Shown piece by piece: positions 24,807-34,003 of a DNA stretch of 64,000 nt. The stretch is from contig NZ_PRLH01000184.1 in the NCBI RefSeq assembly GCF_003013815.1, positions 1 through 64,000 of the forward strand, given 5' to 3'. The position numbers and the translations under genes were made by a program. Every line of letters begins with the position of its first letter. Position 1 is the first letter of the stretch. The stretch is from Cyanothece sp. BG0011 (GTDB lineage: Bacteria > Cyanobacteriota > Cyanobacteriia > Cyanobacteriales > Microcystaceae). Below the pieces are notes generated by a model that saw only the letters and a list, made by a program, of their open reading frames with translations, was not told the DNA's origin and ran no database searches.

Positions 24807-24986
24807 ATGAACAATATCAAAATGATTGTAGAAAAACACGATGATGGTTACATCGCTTATCCTTTAGGGGTTCAAGGAATTGTTATTGGAGAAGGAGAAA
24901 CTTATGAGGAAGCATTAAAAGATGCTGAATCTGCAGTTCGTTTTCATATTGAAACCTTTGGCGAAGAAGTCGTAGAAAATGTTTAG
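24807..24986 (+). CDS. HicB-like antitoxin, orphan
   Basis: A 59-residue protein starting MNNIKMIVEKHDDGYIAYPL, then GIVIGEGETYEEALKDAESAVRFHIETFG. This is the partial-RNaseH-fold HicB pattern (D-G-Y-x-A, then a GEGxTxEEALxDAxxA helix). No C-terminal DNA-binding domain follows and no HicA toxin frame is seen on either side, so it is an orphan or acts in trans. ATG at 24807, stop TAG at 24984-24986. Confidence 0.75.
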   Translation: MNNIKMIVEKHDDGYIAYPLGVQGIVIGEGETYEEALKDAESAVRFHIETFGEEVVENV

Positions 24987-25044
24987 ATTCTTATAATCGA
25001 TAATATTGTTAATTCATCAAATTGTTTATACAAAAAGTTATCTT

Positions 25045-25431
25045 ATGACGCTTCTAGAAACCATCAAACAAGACTATCAAACTTTTCCCAATAATCAAAC
25101 TTATTCAGTTTATGCAGATGATGTTTATTTTAAAGACCCAGTTAATGAGTTTACAGGAGTTAAACGCTATCAAGAAATGATCGGATTTATGTCAACTTGG
25201 TTTAAAAATGTTGATTTAGAATTACACAATATCTATCAAAGCGATAACGTCATTCATACAGAATGGACGCTACACTGGACCACCCCGTTACCCTGGAAAC
25301 CCCCCATTTCCATCCCAGGCCGCAGCGAACTGACTTTTAATGACCAAAACCTGATTATTTCCCATATTGACTATTGGAACTGTTCTCGTTGGGATGTAGT
25401 AAAACAACATTTTGTCCTAAATCCTTCATAA
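25045..25431 (+). CDS. DUF2358 family protein
   Basis: A 128-residue SnoaL/NTF2-like protein conserved in cyanobacteria and plastids. Features are [43 protein letters not shown], then [26 protein letters not shown] and [15 protein letters not shown]. Function unknown. The ATG at 25045 is preferred over an upstream TTG at 25006 because the family begins near this residue. It ends 35 bases before the ArsA-like gene, so the two may be co-transcribed. Confidence 0.85.
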   Translation: MTLLETIKQDYQTFPNNQTYSVYADDVYFKDPVNEFTGVKRYQEMIGFMSTWFKNVDLELHNIYQSDNVIHTEWTLHWTTPLPWKPPISIPGRSELTFNDQNLIISHIDYWNCSRWDVVKQHFVLNPS

Positions 25432-25466
25432 TAAAGATAAGTAATGTAAATTTTTCTGAAAAAATC

Positions 25467-26660
25467 ATGCGTGTAATCCTCATGACTGGTAAAGGGGGAG
25501 TTGGTAAAACTTCCGTCGCTGCGGCCACTGGCCTCAGATGTGCAGAGTTAGGGTACAAAACCCTCGTTTTAAGTACGGACCCGGCCCATTCCTTAGCGGA
25601 TAGTTTTGATTTAGAGTTGGGTCATGAACCTCGTTTGGTGTGTCCCAACCTTTGGGGGGCCGAACTCGACGCATTAATGGAACTCGAAGGGAACTGGGGG
25701 GCAGTTAAACGGTATATTACCCAGGTATTGCAAGCACGAGGACTTGACGGCGTACAAGCGGAAGAATTAGCAATTTTACCAGGAATGGACGAGATTTTTG
25801 GCTTAGTTCGCATGAAACGCCACCACGATGAGGGAGAATATGACGTTTTAATTATTGACTCGGCCCCCACAGGAACCGCTTTGCGTCTGCTGAGTATTCC
25901 TGAAGTGGGTGGCTGGTATATGAGAAGATTTTATAAACCGTTACAAGGGATGTCAGTGGCCTTGCGTCCTCTGGTAGAACCGTTGTTTCGACCCATTGCA
26001 GGATTTTCTTTACCTGATAAGGAGGTAATGGACGCACCCTATGAATTTTACGAGCAAATCGAAGAATTAGAGAAGGTTTTGACGGATAATAAGCAAACTT
26101 CGGTTCGTTTGGTGACAAATCCCGAAAAAATGGTGATTAAAGAGTCGTTGCGGGCCCATGCTTATCTCAGTTTGTATAATGTTTCTACCGATTTAGTGAT
26201 TGCTAACCGTATTATTCCTGATACTGTTAATGATCCCTTCTTTGAAAAATGGAAGAATAATCAACAAGTTTATAAACAAGAAATTCACGAAAATTTCCAT
26301 CCGTTACCGGTCAAAGAAGTGCCTTTATTTTCTGAAGAAATGTGTGGGATGGATGCTTTAGAACGGTTAAAAGAAACCCTCTATAAAGATGAAGATCCGG
26401 CACAAGTTTATCATCAAGAAGATACCATTCGCGTGGTACAAAATGGACAAGATTACAGTTTAGAATTGTATTTACCGGGGATTCCTAAAGAAAAGGTACA
26501 ACTGAATAAAACAGGGGATGAATTGAATATTAGAATTGGTAATCATCGCCGTAATTTAGTGTTACCTCAAGCGTTGGCCGCCTTGCAACCTTCGGGGGCA
26601 AAAATGGAGGAAGATTTCTTAAAAATTCGCTTTAGTAGTGGAGTAGCGGTTAAAAGTTAA
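25467..26660 (+). CDS. ArsA/Get3-like ATPase with C-terminal HSP20-like domain
   Basis: A 397-residue deviant-Walker ATPase. The P-loop GKGGVGKTS at about residues 8-16, switch region [12 protein letters not shown], and [12 protein letters not shown] are clear. The C-terminal 70 residues ([33 protein letters not shown]) form an alpha-crystallin/HSP20-like domain seen in cyanobacterial and plastid members. Arsenical export genes are absent, so the role is more likely tail-anchored protein targeting or chaperoning than arsenite transport. ATG at 25467; the longer frame from 25374 overlaps the upstream gene. Confidence 0.92.
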   Translation: MRVILMTGKGGVGKTSVAAATGLRCAELGYKTLVLSTDPAHSLADSFDLELGHEPRLVCPNLWGAELDALMELEGNWGAVKRYITQVLQARGLDGVQAEELAILPGMDEIFGLVRMKRHHDEGEYDVLIIDSAPTGTALRLLSIPEVGGWYMRRFYKPLQGMSVALRPLVEPLFRPIAGFSLPDKEVMDAPYEFYEQIEELEKVLTDNKQTSVRLVTNPEKMVIKESLRAHAYLSLYNVSTDLVIANRIIPDTVNDPFFEKWKNNQQVYKQEIHENFHPLPVKEVPLFSEEMCGMDALERLKETLYKDEDPAQVYHQEDTIRVVQNGQDYSLELYLPGIPKEKVQLNKTGDELNIRIGNHRRNLVLPQALAALQPSGAKMEEDFLKIRFSSGVAVKS

Positions 26661-26669
26661 TAATAGTGA

Positions 26670-26690
26670 GGGCTTAATATTATTAAGCCC
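26670..26690. repeat. 21-bp palindrome followed by CTAC (class GGGCTTAATA)
   Basis: Arms GGGCTTAATA and TATTAAGCCC around T, ten bases after the ArsA-like stop. A truncated Uma2 coding fragment begins just beyond it. Confidence 0.8.
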
Positions 26691-26697
26691 CTACAAT

Positions 26698-26934
26698 AAA
26701 ATCGAAATTCGTTCCCCGGATCAAGGTACTTTAAGTTTACAAAGCAAAATTCTTCATTGTTTAAGTCATAATACTCAACTCGCTTGGTTAATTGATTTAC
26801 AACGGCAACAAGTATGGGTTTGGCAAGGGACAGAGTTACCTTTTATCTACACAGGAGAAGACAATCTACCCACTTTAGGTGAAATGGCAAAAATAACTGT
26901 TAATAATCTTATGGCTATGACCCAAAAACGGTAA
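26698..26934 (+). pseudogene. Uma2 family C-terminal fragment
   Basis: The frame reads KIEIRSPDQGTLSLQSKILH, then LAWLIDLQRQQVWVWQGTEL and LPTLGEMAKITVNNLMAMTQ to a TAA at 26932-26934. These are the last two-fifths of a Uma2/DUF820 PD-(D/E)XK protein (EIRSPDQ and AWLID are family marks). No start codon or N-terminal half exists; the palindrome at 26670-26690 takes its place. Confidence 0.75.
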
Positions 26935-26939
26935 TATTT

Positions 26940-27542
26940 TTATAAAAGATCCCCCTGTAAAATTTGAGAGACAGTATAGTTAAATTCAGTGAAAATAGAA
27001 GATTTCACAATATCCGATGAAGCAAATATCATCTCATCATAAAACCCTTCAGATAAAGACAGAATAGTAACTTGTTCTTGAAAGGGATCAACAATCCAAT
27101 ATTCAGGAATATCGAGTACACTATATTCAGAACGTTTAGCACGATAATCAATATTTTTGGTTGATTCACTAACAACTTCTACCACTAAAATGGGGGAAGG
27201 TTCATTAAGTAAAATAACGGCTTCACGATTTTGTAATTGTTGCCATTGGGATGTTAATAATACCACCACGTCAGGAATACGAACCGTATCCCATCGATTT
27301 CCACGGGGTGATTGAATAGCGATAACCATTTGTTTCGATACCCAAGGTTGACTTAAACGTTTAATTTCTTGGCGAAAACAATAATTGAGAAAATCGGCAA
27401 TTTCGCCATGTTGTCCCATCCCCAAAGTCATTGGAACTAATTCCCCATTAACCAGTTCATAAGTGATGTCAGTTTGGTCATCATAATTAAGATATTCTTG
27501 AAGGGTTAAATGAGTTTTAGTAACGGTCATAACTATTCTCAA
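26940..27542 (-). CDS. Uma2 family endonuclease-like protein
   Basis: A 200-residue Uma2 (DUF820) protein of the PD-(D/E)XK fold. Features are [25 protein letters not shown], then [48 protein letters not shown] and [17 protein letters not shown]. The expected active-site residues are the Asp in RIPDV and the Glu-x-Val of VVEVVSE with the later Lys. Function is unproven; the family is hugely expanded in cyanobacteria. An in-frame ATG at 27530 (MTVTKTHL) may be the true start. It faces the Uma2 fragment tail-to-tail, 5 bases away. Confidence 0.88.
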   Translation of the reverse strand: MRIVMTVTKTHLTLQEYLNYDDQTDITYELVNGELVPMTLGMGQHGEIADFLNYCFRQEIKRLSQPWVSKQMVIAIQSPRGNRWDTVRIPDVVVLLTSQWQQLQNREAVILLNEPSPILVVEVVSESTKNIDYRAKRSEYSVLDIPEYWIVDPFQEQVTILSLSEGFYDEMIFASSDIVKSSIFTEFNYTVSQILQGDLL

Positions 27543-27553
27543 AAATACATAAA

Positions 27554-28420
27554 TTAAGAAAAAAGAACTTGTTTTAAAGCTTCACTCATCACGTCTGCTG
27601 AAACGGGTTGTTGTAACCAAATTTCTAAAGCGGCAGCCCCTTGATACACTAACATATCTAAACCATCAATAATCGTTAAACCCTGCTGTTGTGCATCTTT
27701 TAGAAACTGGGTGGGACTCGGATTATAAATTAAATCATAAGCGATCGCATTATTAGAGAATTTTTCCCATAAATCACTGTCAACGGGAGAATTCTCAGTA
27801 TGAGGAAACATCCCGATAGGTGTGGTATTCACTATCAACTCGCTTTCCGATACCAACCCCGATAATTCATCCCAAGAATGAACGGTTATAGAGGCTTGAA
27901 GCTCACTGATGTCCCAACTTTGCTTAAATTTACCTAACTTATCCTTATCTCGTCCCACAACGCAAATATGACGGCAGCCTAATTCCGCTAACCCCACCAC
28001 CACGGCCCGCGCTGCGCCTCCATTTCCGAGGATAATGGGTTTAATGGTGTTCCAGTCGCGATTTAAGGCTTTTAGGGGGGTGACAAAGCCAATAACGTCG
28101 GTGTTTGTCCCTTTCCACCCTGTTTCTGTGCGCCAAACGGTGTTCACGGCTCCCACTAATTTCGCAGTTGTGGTAACGTCTGATAGTAGAGGTATGATAG
28201 CTTGTTTATGGGGGATGGTTGCGTTGAAACCCATCACGCCGATGGTTGCAAAGCCATTTAACGCGGTTTGTAAGTTTTCGGGTTTAACTGGGAAAGGGAT
28301 ATAGATATAATCAACCCCCAACCGCTCAATTTCTGCATTTTGCATGACAGGGGATAAGGAATGTTCGACAGGATAACCAATGATTCCTAATAGTTTTGTT
28401 TTTCCAGTAATAATTGACAT
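27554..28420 (-). CDS. aroE: Shikimate dehydrogenase
   Basis: AroE reduces 3-dehydroshikimate with NADPH in the aromatic pathway that supplies the chorismate used by pabB and the prephenate used by tyrA in this window. The 288-residue length is typical. Motifs: [14 protein letters not shown] for shikimate binding, FNATIPHKQ with the catalytic Lys, [17 protein letters not shown] for NADP binding, and NTTPIGMFP. The start is ATG at 28420. It lies 11 bases upstream of uma2 on the same strand. Confidence 0.95.
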   Translation of the reverse strand: MSIITGKTKLLGIIGYPVEHSLSPVMQNAEIERLGVDYIYIPFPVKPENLQTALNGFATIGVMGFNATIPHKQAIIPLLSDVTTTAKLVGAVNTVWRTETGWKGTNTDVIGFVTPLKALNRDWNTIKPIILGNGGAARAVVVGLAELGCRHICVVGRDKDKLGKFKQSWDISELQASITVHSWDELSGLVSESELIVNTTPIGMFPHTENSPVDSDLWEKFSNNAIAYDLIYNPSPTQFLKDAQQQGLTIIDGLDMLVYQGAAALEIWLQQPVSADVMSEALKQVLFS

Positions 28421-28426
28421 TAGCCG

Positions 28427-28482
28427 TTACCAGTGATCAGTTACCAGTGATCAGTTATCGGTGACTGTTCACTGTTTACTAT
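28427..28482. repeat. Degenerate heptamer repeat (TTACCAG TGATCAG, 8 units)
   Basis: Eight 7-base steps: TTACCAG TGATCAG twice, then TTATCGG TGACTGT TCACTGT TTACTAT, directly upstream of the aroE start, so it lies in the promoter region of aroE and the divergent methyltransferase. Confidence 0.85.
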
Positions 28483-28523
28483 TTTTACTTAAAAATGCTT
28501 TAGAATCAATCTTAAGTTAAACA

Positions 28524-29423
28524 ATGTCTATAAACATGAAATATCTGAATCAAATTATACCAGGAGACTGTATTAAAATCTTAAAAGAATTACCTGATAA
28601 AAGCATTGATTTAATTATTCTTGATCCTCCCTATTGGAAAGTGATTCAACAAAAATGGGATTATCAATGGCGTACAGAAGATGATTATAAAGAATGGTGT
28701 TTACAATGGCTGCCTGAAATTTCTAGAGTGATTAAATTATCAGGTAGTTTATATTTATTTGGTTACTTAAGAAACTTATTTTATTTATACGAACCGATTA
28801 TTAATTTAGGGTTTAATTTTCGACAACAAATTATCATAGATAAAGGAATGAAAGCCATTAGCGGAAGGGCAACTAAAAACTATAAAATGTTTCCTAATGT
28901 TACCGAAAGTTTATTATTTTTTATTTATAATAGTCGTCCGTTTATTAAACAGTTTCTTAAACAACGTCAAAAAGAGTTAGGGTTAACTGCATTAGAAATT
29001 AACAAAAGATTAGGGGTCAAATCTAATGGTGGGGGAATGTGGTCACTGTACACCGGTAATAATATATTAGCCCAAGTTCCTACTAGAGAAATGTGGAAAA
29101 AATTACAAGAAGTTCTAGAGTTTAACTATCCTTATGAAGATATTTCGGCAACATTTAATATAGAAATGGGGGTAACAGATGTTTGGAATGACATCAATTT
29201 TTATGAAGAAAAACGGTTTCATCCAACCCAAAAACCCGTTAAATTAATAGAAAGAATTATTAGAGCAAGTAGCAAAGAAAATATGATAGTTTTAGATCCT
29301 TTTATGGGTTCCGGTTCTACTGCGATCGCCTGTTTAAATCTTAATCGTCATTATATTGGGATTGAAAAAGAAAAAAAGTATTTTGATAAAATAAATTCAA
29401 GAATAGAACATTTTTATAATTAA
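28524..29423 (+). CDS. Solitary DNA methyltransferase, beta class (N6-adenine or N4-cytosine)
   Basis: The 299-residue protein has catalytic motif IV (LIILDPPYWKV) near residue 30 before the AdoMet motif I (VLDPFMGSGSTAIACL) near residue 257, the order of beta-class enzymes. RFHPTQKPVKLIERII precedes motif I as usual. The DPPY form favours adenine as the target base. The target recognition region (about 110-210) gives no clue to the site. No restriction endonuclease lies alongside, so it is probably an orphan regulatory methyltransferase. ATG at 28524; MKYLNQII five codons in is an alternative start. Confidence 0.88.
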   Translation: MSINMKYLNQIIPGDCIKILKELPDKSIDLIILDPPYWKVIQQKWDYQWRTEDDYKEWCLQWLPEISRVIKLSGSLYLFGYLRNLFYLYEPIINLGFNFRQQIIIDKGMKAISGRATKNYKMFPNVTESLLFFIYNSRPFIKQFLKQRQKELGLTALEINKRLGVKSNGGGMWSLYTGNNILAQVPTREMWKKLQEVLEFNYPYEDISATFNIEMGVTDVWNDINFYEEKRFHPTQKPVKLIERIIRASSKENMIVLDPFMGSGSTAIACLNLNRHYIGIEKEKKYFDKINSRIEHFYN

Positions 29424-29478
29424 TTTAAGACTTTTTGTTATAATTAATTAGAGTCATCAAAACAAAGGAAAAAACAAA

Positions 29479-29691
29479 ATGACAAAAATAATCTTTGCTG
29501 ATATTCTAGAAGCGGCTGAACAACTGACTCCAGAAGATCAAGAATATCTCATTAGTATTTTACAAAATCGCCTTCGAGATCGCCATAGAGGTGACAGAAT
29601 TAGAGATGTTCAAGAAGCAAAACAAGAGTTTACAGAAGGAAAATGTCAACCCGTTACTTCAGAGGAAATTATTGAGGAACTTTTAGGGTGA
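29479..29691 (+). CDS. Antitoxin of the YafQ/RelE-type module
   Basis: A 70-residue antitoxin: FADILEAAEQLTPEDQEYLISILQNRLRDRHR is a helical segment common to antitoxins of cyanobacterial RelE-type cassettes, and the acidic C-terminus VTSEEIIEELLG would wrap the toxin. Its stop overlaps the toxin start by four bases (GTGA). Confidence 0.8.
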   Translation: MTKIIFADILEAAEQLTPEDQEYLISILQNRLRDRHRGDRIRDVQEAKQEFTEGKCQPVTSEEIIEELLG

Positions 29692-29969
29692 CTTATGTAT
29701 TATTACGTTCAAGTGCTTTTATTAGAGAAGGTAAAAAACGAATCAAAAAACAACCCTCTATCGTTCAAAGTTTGCAAGATACCCTAAACTTATTAAGTCA
29801 AGATCCCTTTCATCCTCGATTAAGAACTCATAAATTAAAAGGAGAGCTTAAAAATTCGTGGTCTTGCAGTGCTGGATATGATTTAAGAATTATTTTTTCT
29901 TTTGTTGAATATGATAATAAACAAGCTATCCTTTTAGAGTCAATCGGAACTCATGATGAAGTCTATTAG
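29688..29969 (+). CDS. Type II toxin, YafQ/RelE family mRNA interferase
   Basis: A 93-residue ribosome-dependent RNase-like toxin. SAFIREGKKRIKKQPSIVQSLQDTLNLL is the N-terminal helix pair, followed by DPFHPRLRTHKLKGELKNSWSCSAGYDLRIIFSF and LLESIGTHDEVY, the conserved barrel and C-terminal His region of RelE/YafQ. It starts with GTG at 29688. The module looks intact and may be inherited with the neighbouring methyltransferase. Confidence 0.88.
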   Translation: MTYVLLRSSAFIREGKKRIKKQPSIVQSLQDTLNLLSQDPFHPRLRTHKLKGELKNSWSCSAGYDLRIIFSFVEYDNKQAILLESIGTHDEVY

Positions 29970-29997
29970 TCAGTTATTTAATTCATACAAATAACTG

Positions 29998-31701
29998 TTA
30001 AAATCCTAATTCTGCTCTAGCAGTTTCTGCTGCAGCAAACACCTCTTCATCAGGTAATTCTGACCAATCTGTTTCCCCGATTTCGGCATAGAATTGTTGA
30101 TCATAGGCACGAGTTCTAATAACAACTGGCATCGGAACCGCATGACCTAAGATTAAAGCTTGTTGTTTAGAATCTAACTTTGCTAACACCGACCTCAAAT
30201 TTTGTCCGCCAGAAACTCCTGTAAAAATAGCATCAATATCCTTTTCATCGTTTAGTAAACAGGTGATTCTTGTCCCTACCTGTGACATGACTTCGTTATC
30301 AATTCCCGATGGTCTTTGATCTACAATTAACAGGGTTACAAAATATTTTCTCATCTCCCTAGCAATAGTTCCAAAGATAGTTTGATGAACAATTTTAGAA
30401 TCTAAAAATCGGTGTGCTTCTTCAATAGTAATTACTAATTGTCTCGGGCGATCGCTTGGACTTTTTGTCTGTAAAAATCGCTCAGCTTTCTTGACATAAC
30501 TGCCATGAATACGTCGGGTAATCATATTCGTTGCTAACATATAAGACAGCATATTTGATTGTGATCCAAACTCAATCACCACGTGCTTTCCTGCATCCAA
30601 AGATTCTAACACTTGATTAATATAATTATGAGGGCAAGCAGTGCGTAAATATTTTAAATTATCTAACCGCATTAACTTTCTTTGTAGGGACATAATTGAC
30701 CCGGCATGACCCTGTTTTTCTTGACAAAATAGTTTAATATCTTCATTGGTCATGTTTAATAATTGCATAATCCATGACTTACCATATTCCGCTTCTAAAA
30801 TGTTGGCATTGTCTAAACTTGCCTCAGAAATTCCTAATTCATGACCCACTAAACGAATGTCTTCGATATCAATTTGATCGTAACTTAAATACAATTCTTG
30901 AGCATCACTAACCCCTCTTCTTTTGGTAGACTCAGGATCTAAAGTATAAATTTCTACCTGTCCAGGAAACAATTGACGTAACCCTTTAACCGTAGAAACT
31001 TCTTTCCCTTCCTTCATCGCTTCCCACCCATATTCTGAGTGCATATCAAACATTAAATTAACCGCAGCTTGCTTACGAATAATCCCAGAAATTAACAAGC
31101 GAGTTAAAAAAGATTTACCGGTTCCTGACTTCCCAAAAACCCCATTACTCCGTTCAACAAAGCGATCTAAATCAATACAAATGGGAACCTCCATATCTAA
31201 CGGTTTACCGATGGCAAAATTACGTCGTGTGGGGTCATCTTCCCACCCAAAAACCGCCCGAAAATCCCTTTCTGACGCTTCATAAACTTGACTAAAATGG
31301 GTAGGAATTGTTTTAACAGGGAGGAGTTCTATGTCTGCGTTGGTTTGCGCTTGAAACGAACCTAAAGAAGTATCTTCAGTGTGAGAATTATGGTTTTCTT
31401 CTTCTTCGGTAGGGGTAAACATTAACATGGGTGCAAGTTCCACATTGCCATAGGTAGCACTCCCGGCTAATACATCTCTCATAAACGTATCTTGAAAACT
31501 GGGAGGGTTGGCTAAAATTCGAGGGTTGGCAGTTCCCAGGGAAACATCGGTTAATAAACAGAAAAACCGCGATCGCACCCCTTGCACTACCAAAAATTTT
31601 CCCACTCGCATCTGTTCAACCGACACATCAGAATGTAAGCGAACTTCTAACCCTTGTGAAAGGGAACCTTGAACAACGGCACCGAGGGGATGATCTGTCA
31701 T
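29998..31701 (-). CDS. HerA-like DUF87 ATPase
   Basis: About 567 residues. An N-terminal HAS-barrel-like domain (HPLGAVVQGSLSQGLEVRL) is followed by the HerA/VirD4-type ATPase: Walker A GVFGKSGTGKSFLTRLL, DMHSEYGW, Walker B LVITIEEAHRFLD, and an arginine-finger region VTLLIVDQRPSGIDNEVMSQVGTRI. In archaea HerA works with NurA in DNA end resection; no NurA gene is adjacent here, so the role is unknown. The ATG at 31699-31701 (MTDHPLG) is preferred over the GTG at 31722. Confidence 0.85.
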   Translation of the reverse strand: MTDHPLGAVVQGSLSQGLEVRLHSDVSVEQMRVGKFLVVQGVRSRFFCLLTDVSLGTANPRILANPPSFQDTFMRDVLAGSATYGNVELAPMLMFTPTEEEENHNSHTEDTSLGSFQAQTNADIELLPVKTIPTHFSQVYEASERDFRAVFGWEDDPTRRNFAIGKPLDMEVPICIDLDRFVERSNGVFGKSGTGKSFLTRLLISGIIRKQAAVNLMFDMHSEYGWEAMKEGKEVSTVKGLRQLFPGQVEIYTLDPESTKRRGVSDAQELYLSYDQIDIEDIRLVGHELGISEASLDNANILEAEYGKSWIMQLLNMTNEDIKLFCQEKQGHAGSIMSLQRKLMRLDNLKYLRTACPHNYINQVLESLDAGKHVVIEFGSQSNMLSYMLATNMITRRIHGSYVKKAERFLQTKSPSDRPRQLVITIEEAHRFLDSKIVHQTIFGTIAREMRKYFVTLLIVDQRPSGIDNEVMSQVGTRITCLLNDEKDIDAIFTGVSGGQNLRSVLAKLDSKQQALILGHAVPMPVVIRTRAYDQQFYAEIGETDWSELPDEEVFAAAETARAELGF

Positions 31702-31786
31702 GGTTAACAGTAACTGATACACTACATATAGGGTTATTACTGACGAGTAGAACCCTAGGGGTATTGTATCGCAGAGAACAGGATTA

Positions 31787-32020
31787 TTACTTAGGAGGCA
31801 TGGAGGAAGACATGGCTTTTTTGTCAGCTTGGTTACTCATGTTTTCCGTATTCAAGGTAAATTTATCTTTTTGACTACTCAACCAACCTAAAACGACTGT
31901 TCCTAACAGAAATGTGACCATTAGGGAGAAAAACGTGGCATTAGCAGAAATTCCCAGACAAATTAAGCTAATATTGACAAAAATCTTTTGGGTGGGGTGA
32001 ATACTGTTTTTATTATTCAT
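31787..32020 (-). CDS. Small membrane protein, hypothetical
   Basis: A 77-residue protein with one long hydrophobic region (VNISLICLGISANATFFSLMVTFLLGTVVLGWL, about residues 15-47), which may form one long or two short helices, and a polar Lys/Ser-rich C-terminus. Family not recognised. An opposite frame at 31656-31874 is judged a shadow. Confidence 0.5.
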   Translation of the reverse strand: MNNKNSIHPTQKIFVNISLICLGISANATFFSLMVTFLLGTVVLGWLSSQKDKFTLNTENMSNQADKKAMSSSMPPK

Positions 32021-32087
32021 GGAGACTAAAATCGTGTTTAAAATCTATCCGAATTATAGACGCACTTAAGTATTTTTGCTGAAAAAC

Positions 32088-32942
32088 CTAAGAATTTTTT
32101 TGTCCTTCAATAAACGGCGACCGCTCTTTTTGTGTCATCATCAATAATTGTTCTAGGGAGTCCCATTCTTCTCTCTTAATGTATTCAATAACCTCATCTA
32201 GTTGCTGACGATAACCCTGCAAACTGTGCAATAAGGCAGTTTTATTGTATTGAGCCATCATTAACCCTAATTCGGGGTTTCCTCCTCCCACACGACTGGT
32301 ATCTTTGAACCCAGAACTGGCTAATTGTTGGGCTAACTTTAACACAGTTTTTTCTTTTTCTCCTAAACAAGCAGCGATTAAACTAGCACTAACCATTACG
32401 GGTAAATGGGAAATCCAAGCCACTGCTTGATCATGAATGTCTGGAGAACAAGTATAAACAGTTGACCCTAAAGATTGGGCTAACGCTTCTAAAATTTTGA
32501 TGCTATCTTTTGGGGTTTTTTCTGTAGGAGTAATGACATAAGGCGCATTTTTAAATAAGTTTTTTTGGGCTGCTTCGATGCCTTGTTCAGCCGTTCCGGC
32601 CATGGGATGTCCCCCGACAAAATTCGACCATAATGGCTCACATTCTTTGATTATAGCTGTTTTAACTGATCCTACATCAGTAATAATCACGTCGGGACTT
32701 AAATTAGGAATCAACTGTTTTAAGGTTTGAGAAATTAAGCCAATGGGAGTACAAATAAAAATTATCTCTACCGTTGATAATAAATTAATATTAATACTTG
32801 CATAATCAACGACTCCCCTTTCTATGGCTCGCTGACAGGTGCTTTCTTGGCGAGATACCCCATAAATAATATGTCCGCGATCGCGTAGATCAAATCCCAG
32901 AGATCCCCCAATTAATCCTAAGCCAATAATTCCAATTTTCAT
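32088..32942 (-). CDS. tyrA: Prephenate/arogenate dehydrogenase
   Basis: TyrA makes tyrosine precursors; cyanobacterial enzymes usually act on arogenate with NADP. The 284-residue protein has the Rossmann start IGIIGLGLIGGSLGFDLRDRGH, FICTPIGLI, TDVGSVKTAI, GGHPMAGTAEQGIEAA and HDQAVAWISHLPVMVSA with the catalytic His. There is no fused chorismate mutase domain. It lies 2 bases downstream of the small Cys-containing gene at 32945-33220, so the two are one transcript. Confidence 0.94.
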   Translation of the reverse strand: MKIGIIGLGLIGGSLGFDLRDRGHIIYGVSRQESTCQRAIERGVVDYASININLLSTVEIIFICTPIGLISQTLKQLIPNLSPDVIITDVGSVKTAIIKECEPLWSNFVGGHPMAGTAEQGIEAAQKNLFKNAPYVITPTEKTPKDSIKILEALAQSLGSTVYTCSPDIHDQAVAWISHLPVMVSASLIAACLGEKEKTVLKLAQQLASSGFKDTSRVGGGNPELGLMMAQYNKTALLHSLQGYRQQLDEVIEYIKREEWDSLEQLLMMTQKERSPFIEGQKNS

Positions 32943-32944
32943 GT

Positions 32945-33220
32945 TTAATATTCTCTCATCTGATAATCTTTACAATTAATCGCTTCTTCTGTATTAGCTT
33001 GAAAGGGATTCACTGGACATTTTAAACGATGGTCATTTGTAAAATATTGGCAGTGAGTACAAGGGATTTCGTGCATTTTTTTGGATCTTTTTATAACATC
33101 AACAATGGTTCCTATGACACTACTCCCTAACGCAAAAATAAATACCCAAGCTATTATGAAACATAGGGGAATAATTAAGGGTTGTATCATATCTATAAAG
33201 CGTACAATTAATGATAACAC
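32945..33220 (-). CDS. Conserved cyanobacterial membrane protein with C-terminal Cys cluster
   Basis: A 91-residue protein. Residues about 10-40 form one or two membrane helices (MIQPLIIPLCFIIAWVFIFALG). The cytosolic tail has a conserved-looking cysteine pattern, HEIPCTHCQYFTNDHRLKCP and AINCKDYQM, with four Cys that could bind a metal. I know this type only as a cyanobacterial hypothetical. It is co-transcribed with tyrA. Confidence 0.7.
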   Translation of the reverse strand: MLSLIVRFIDMIQPLIIPLCFIIAWVFIFALGSSVIGTIVDVIKRSKKMHEIPCTHCQYFTNDHRLKCPVNPFQANTEEAINCKDYQMREY

Positions 33221-33331
33221 CTGATTATTTAATCCTCTTCATTTCTATAATGATCTACAATTTCAACCTTAACATTTTTTTTACAGTATCAAATTAAGAA
33301 AACCTTGAGAATCATTAATTATCTGATAAAT

Positions 33332-33380
33332 CGGTAGGGACAAGATATATTTTCAAAATTTATGTTTTCTTACCCTACCG
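33332..33380. repeat. Inverted repeat CGGTAGGG / CCCTACCG
   Basis: Perfect 8-bp arms (33332-33339 and 33373-33380) around 33 bases, downstream of the ComFB gene on its strand. Possible terminator or remnant of a small repeat element. Confidence 0.55.
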
Positions 33381-33415
33381 TTTCTAAGGTTTAAAATCTC
33401 TAGTTTCTTTAATTT

Positions 33416-33970
33416 CTAATATTTACGTAAGTTACGACTATCGGATAATTCTTGATTGAGTTGCTTTGAAATATAACTTAATGATTTATCCTCTACATCT
33501 TTAATGATTTTTGTTGGTTGGTTTTGAGTTATTAGTGGATAAAGAATCTTATTTAAATTATTCCAAGACAGTTGTTGAGAGTTAGTAATGATTCCTTTAT
33601 TTTGAAGAAGTTTTTCTAACTTATTTAAAGCAATTTTTGCTACTTCATACTCTGCATATCTCTCTGAAATAAGAGGCACTGAGCGTTTAAGGGGATCTCT
33701 TTCTATAGCAGCTAAAGCTCGACGAACAGCCAAGGTAATTTGTGATTTATATTTTTGCTGTCCTGTCCGTTTTTGATACTCTTTACCCATAGCACTCGAG
33801 GCATAAAGAGGAGGTAAACGATTCAGCGCATAGGTCGCTACTTCAATTTTATTGATATATTCTTTAAGTTGTTTTGGATAAAACTTTAGTTGCTTGTCAA
33901 TTTCTTCATCAACTAATAATTCCATAATATTAACATAAATCTTAGTCTTAGTATTTAAAGTCTTATTCAT
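33416..33970 (-). CDS. ComFB-domain protein, likely c-di-GMP receptor type
   Basis: A 184-residue protein whose N-terminal 100 residues match ComFB: YVNIMELLVDEEIDKQLKFYPKQLKEYINKIEVATYALNRLPPLYASSAMG, then YKSQITLAVRRALAAIERDPLKRS. ComFB-type proteins in Synechocystis have been described as c-di-GMP binders affecting motility and competence. The C-terminal 80 residues are helical and unassigned. The ATG at 33968-33970 has GAGG ten bases upstream and is preferred over the one eleven codons earlier. A 12-bp inverted repeat lies in the upstream DNA. Confidence 0.85.
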   Translation of the reverse strand: MNKTLNTKTKIYVNIMELLVDEEIDKQLKFYPKQLKEYINKIEVATYALNRLPPLYASSAMGKEYQKRTGQQKYKSQITLAVRRALAAIERDPLKRSVPLISERYAEYEVAKIALNKLEKLLQNKGIITNSQQLSWNNLNKILYPLITQNQPTKIIKDVEDKSLSYISKQLNQELSDSRNLRKY

Positions 33971-34003
33971 GATTTGATCCTCAAAAAACAATTTTAAAAC
34001 CAT

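Noticed and set aside
25467-26660. Arsenite efflux ATPase
   Set aside because: No arsB, arsD or arsR genes nearby, and the C-terminal HSP20-like domain is that of the Get3-like cyanobacterial group.
28524-29423. Restriction-modification system
   Set aside because: No restriction endonuclease frame was found beside the methyltransferase; Uma2 lies beyond aroE and is not a known partner.
31656-31874. 72-codon plus-strand frame opposite the HerA-like gene start
   Set aside because: Antisense to two better-supported minus-strand genes.
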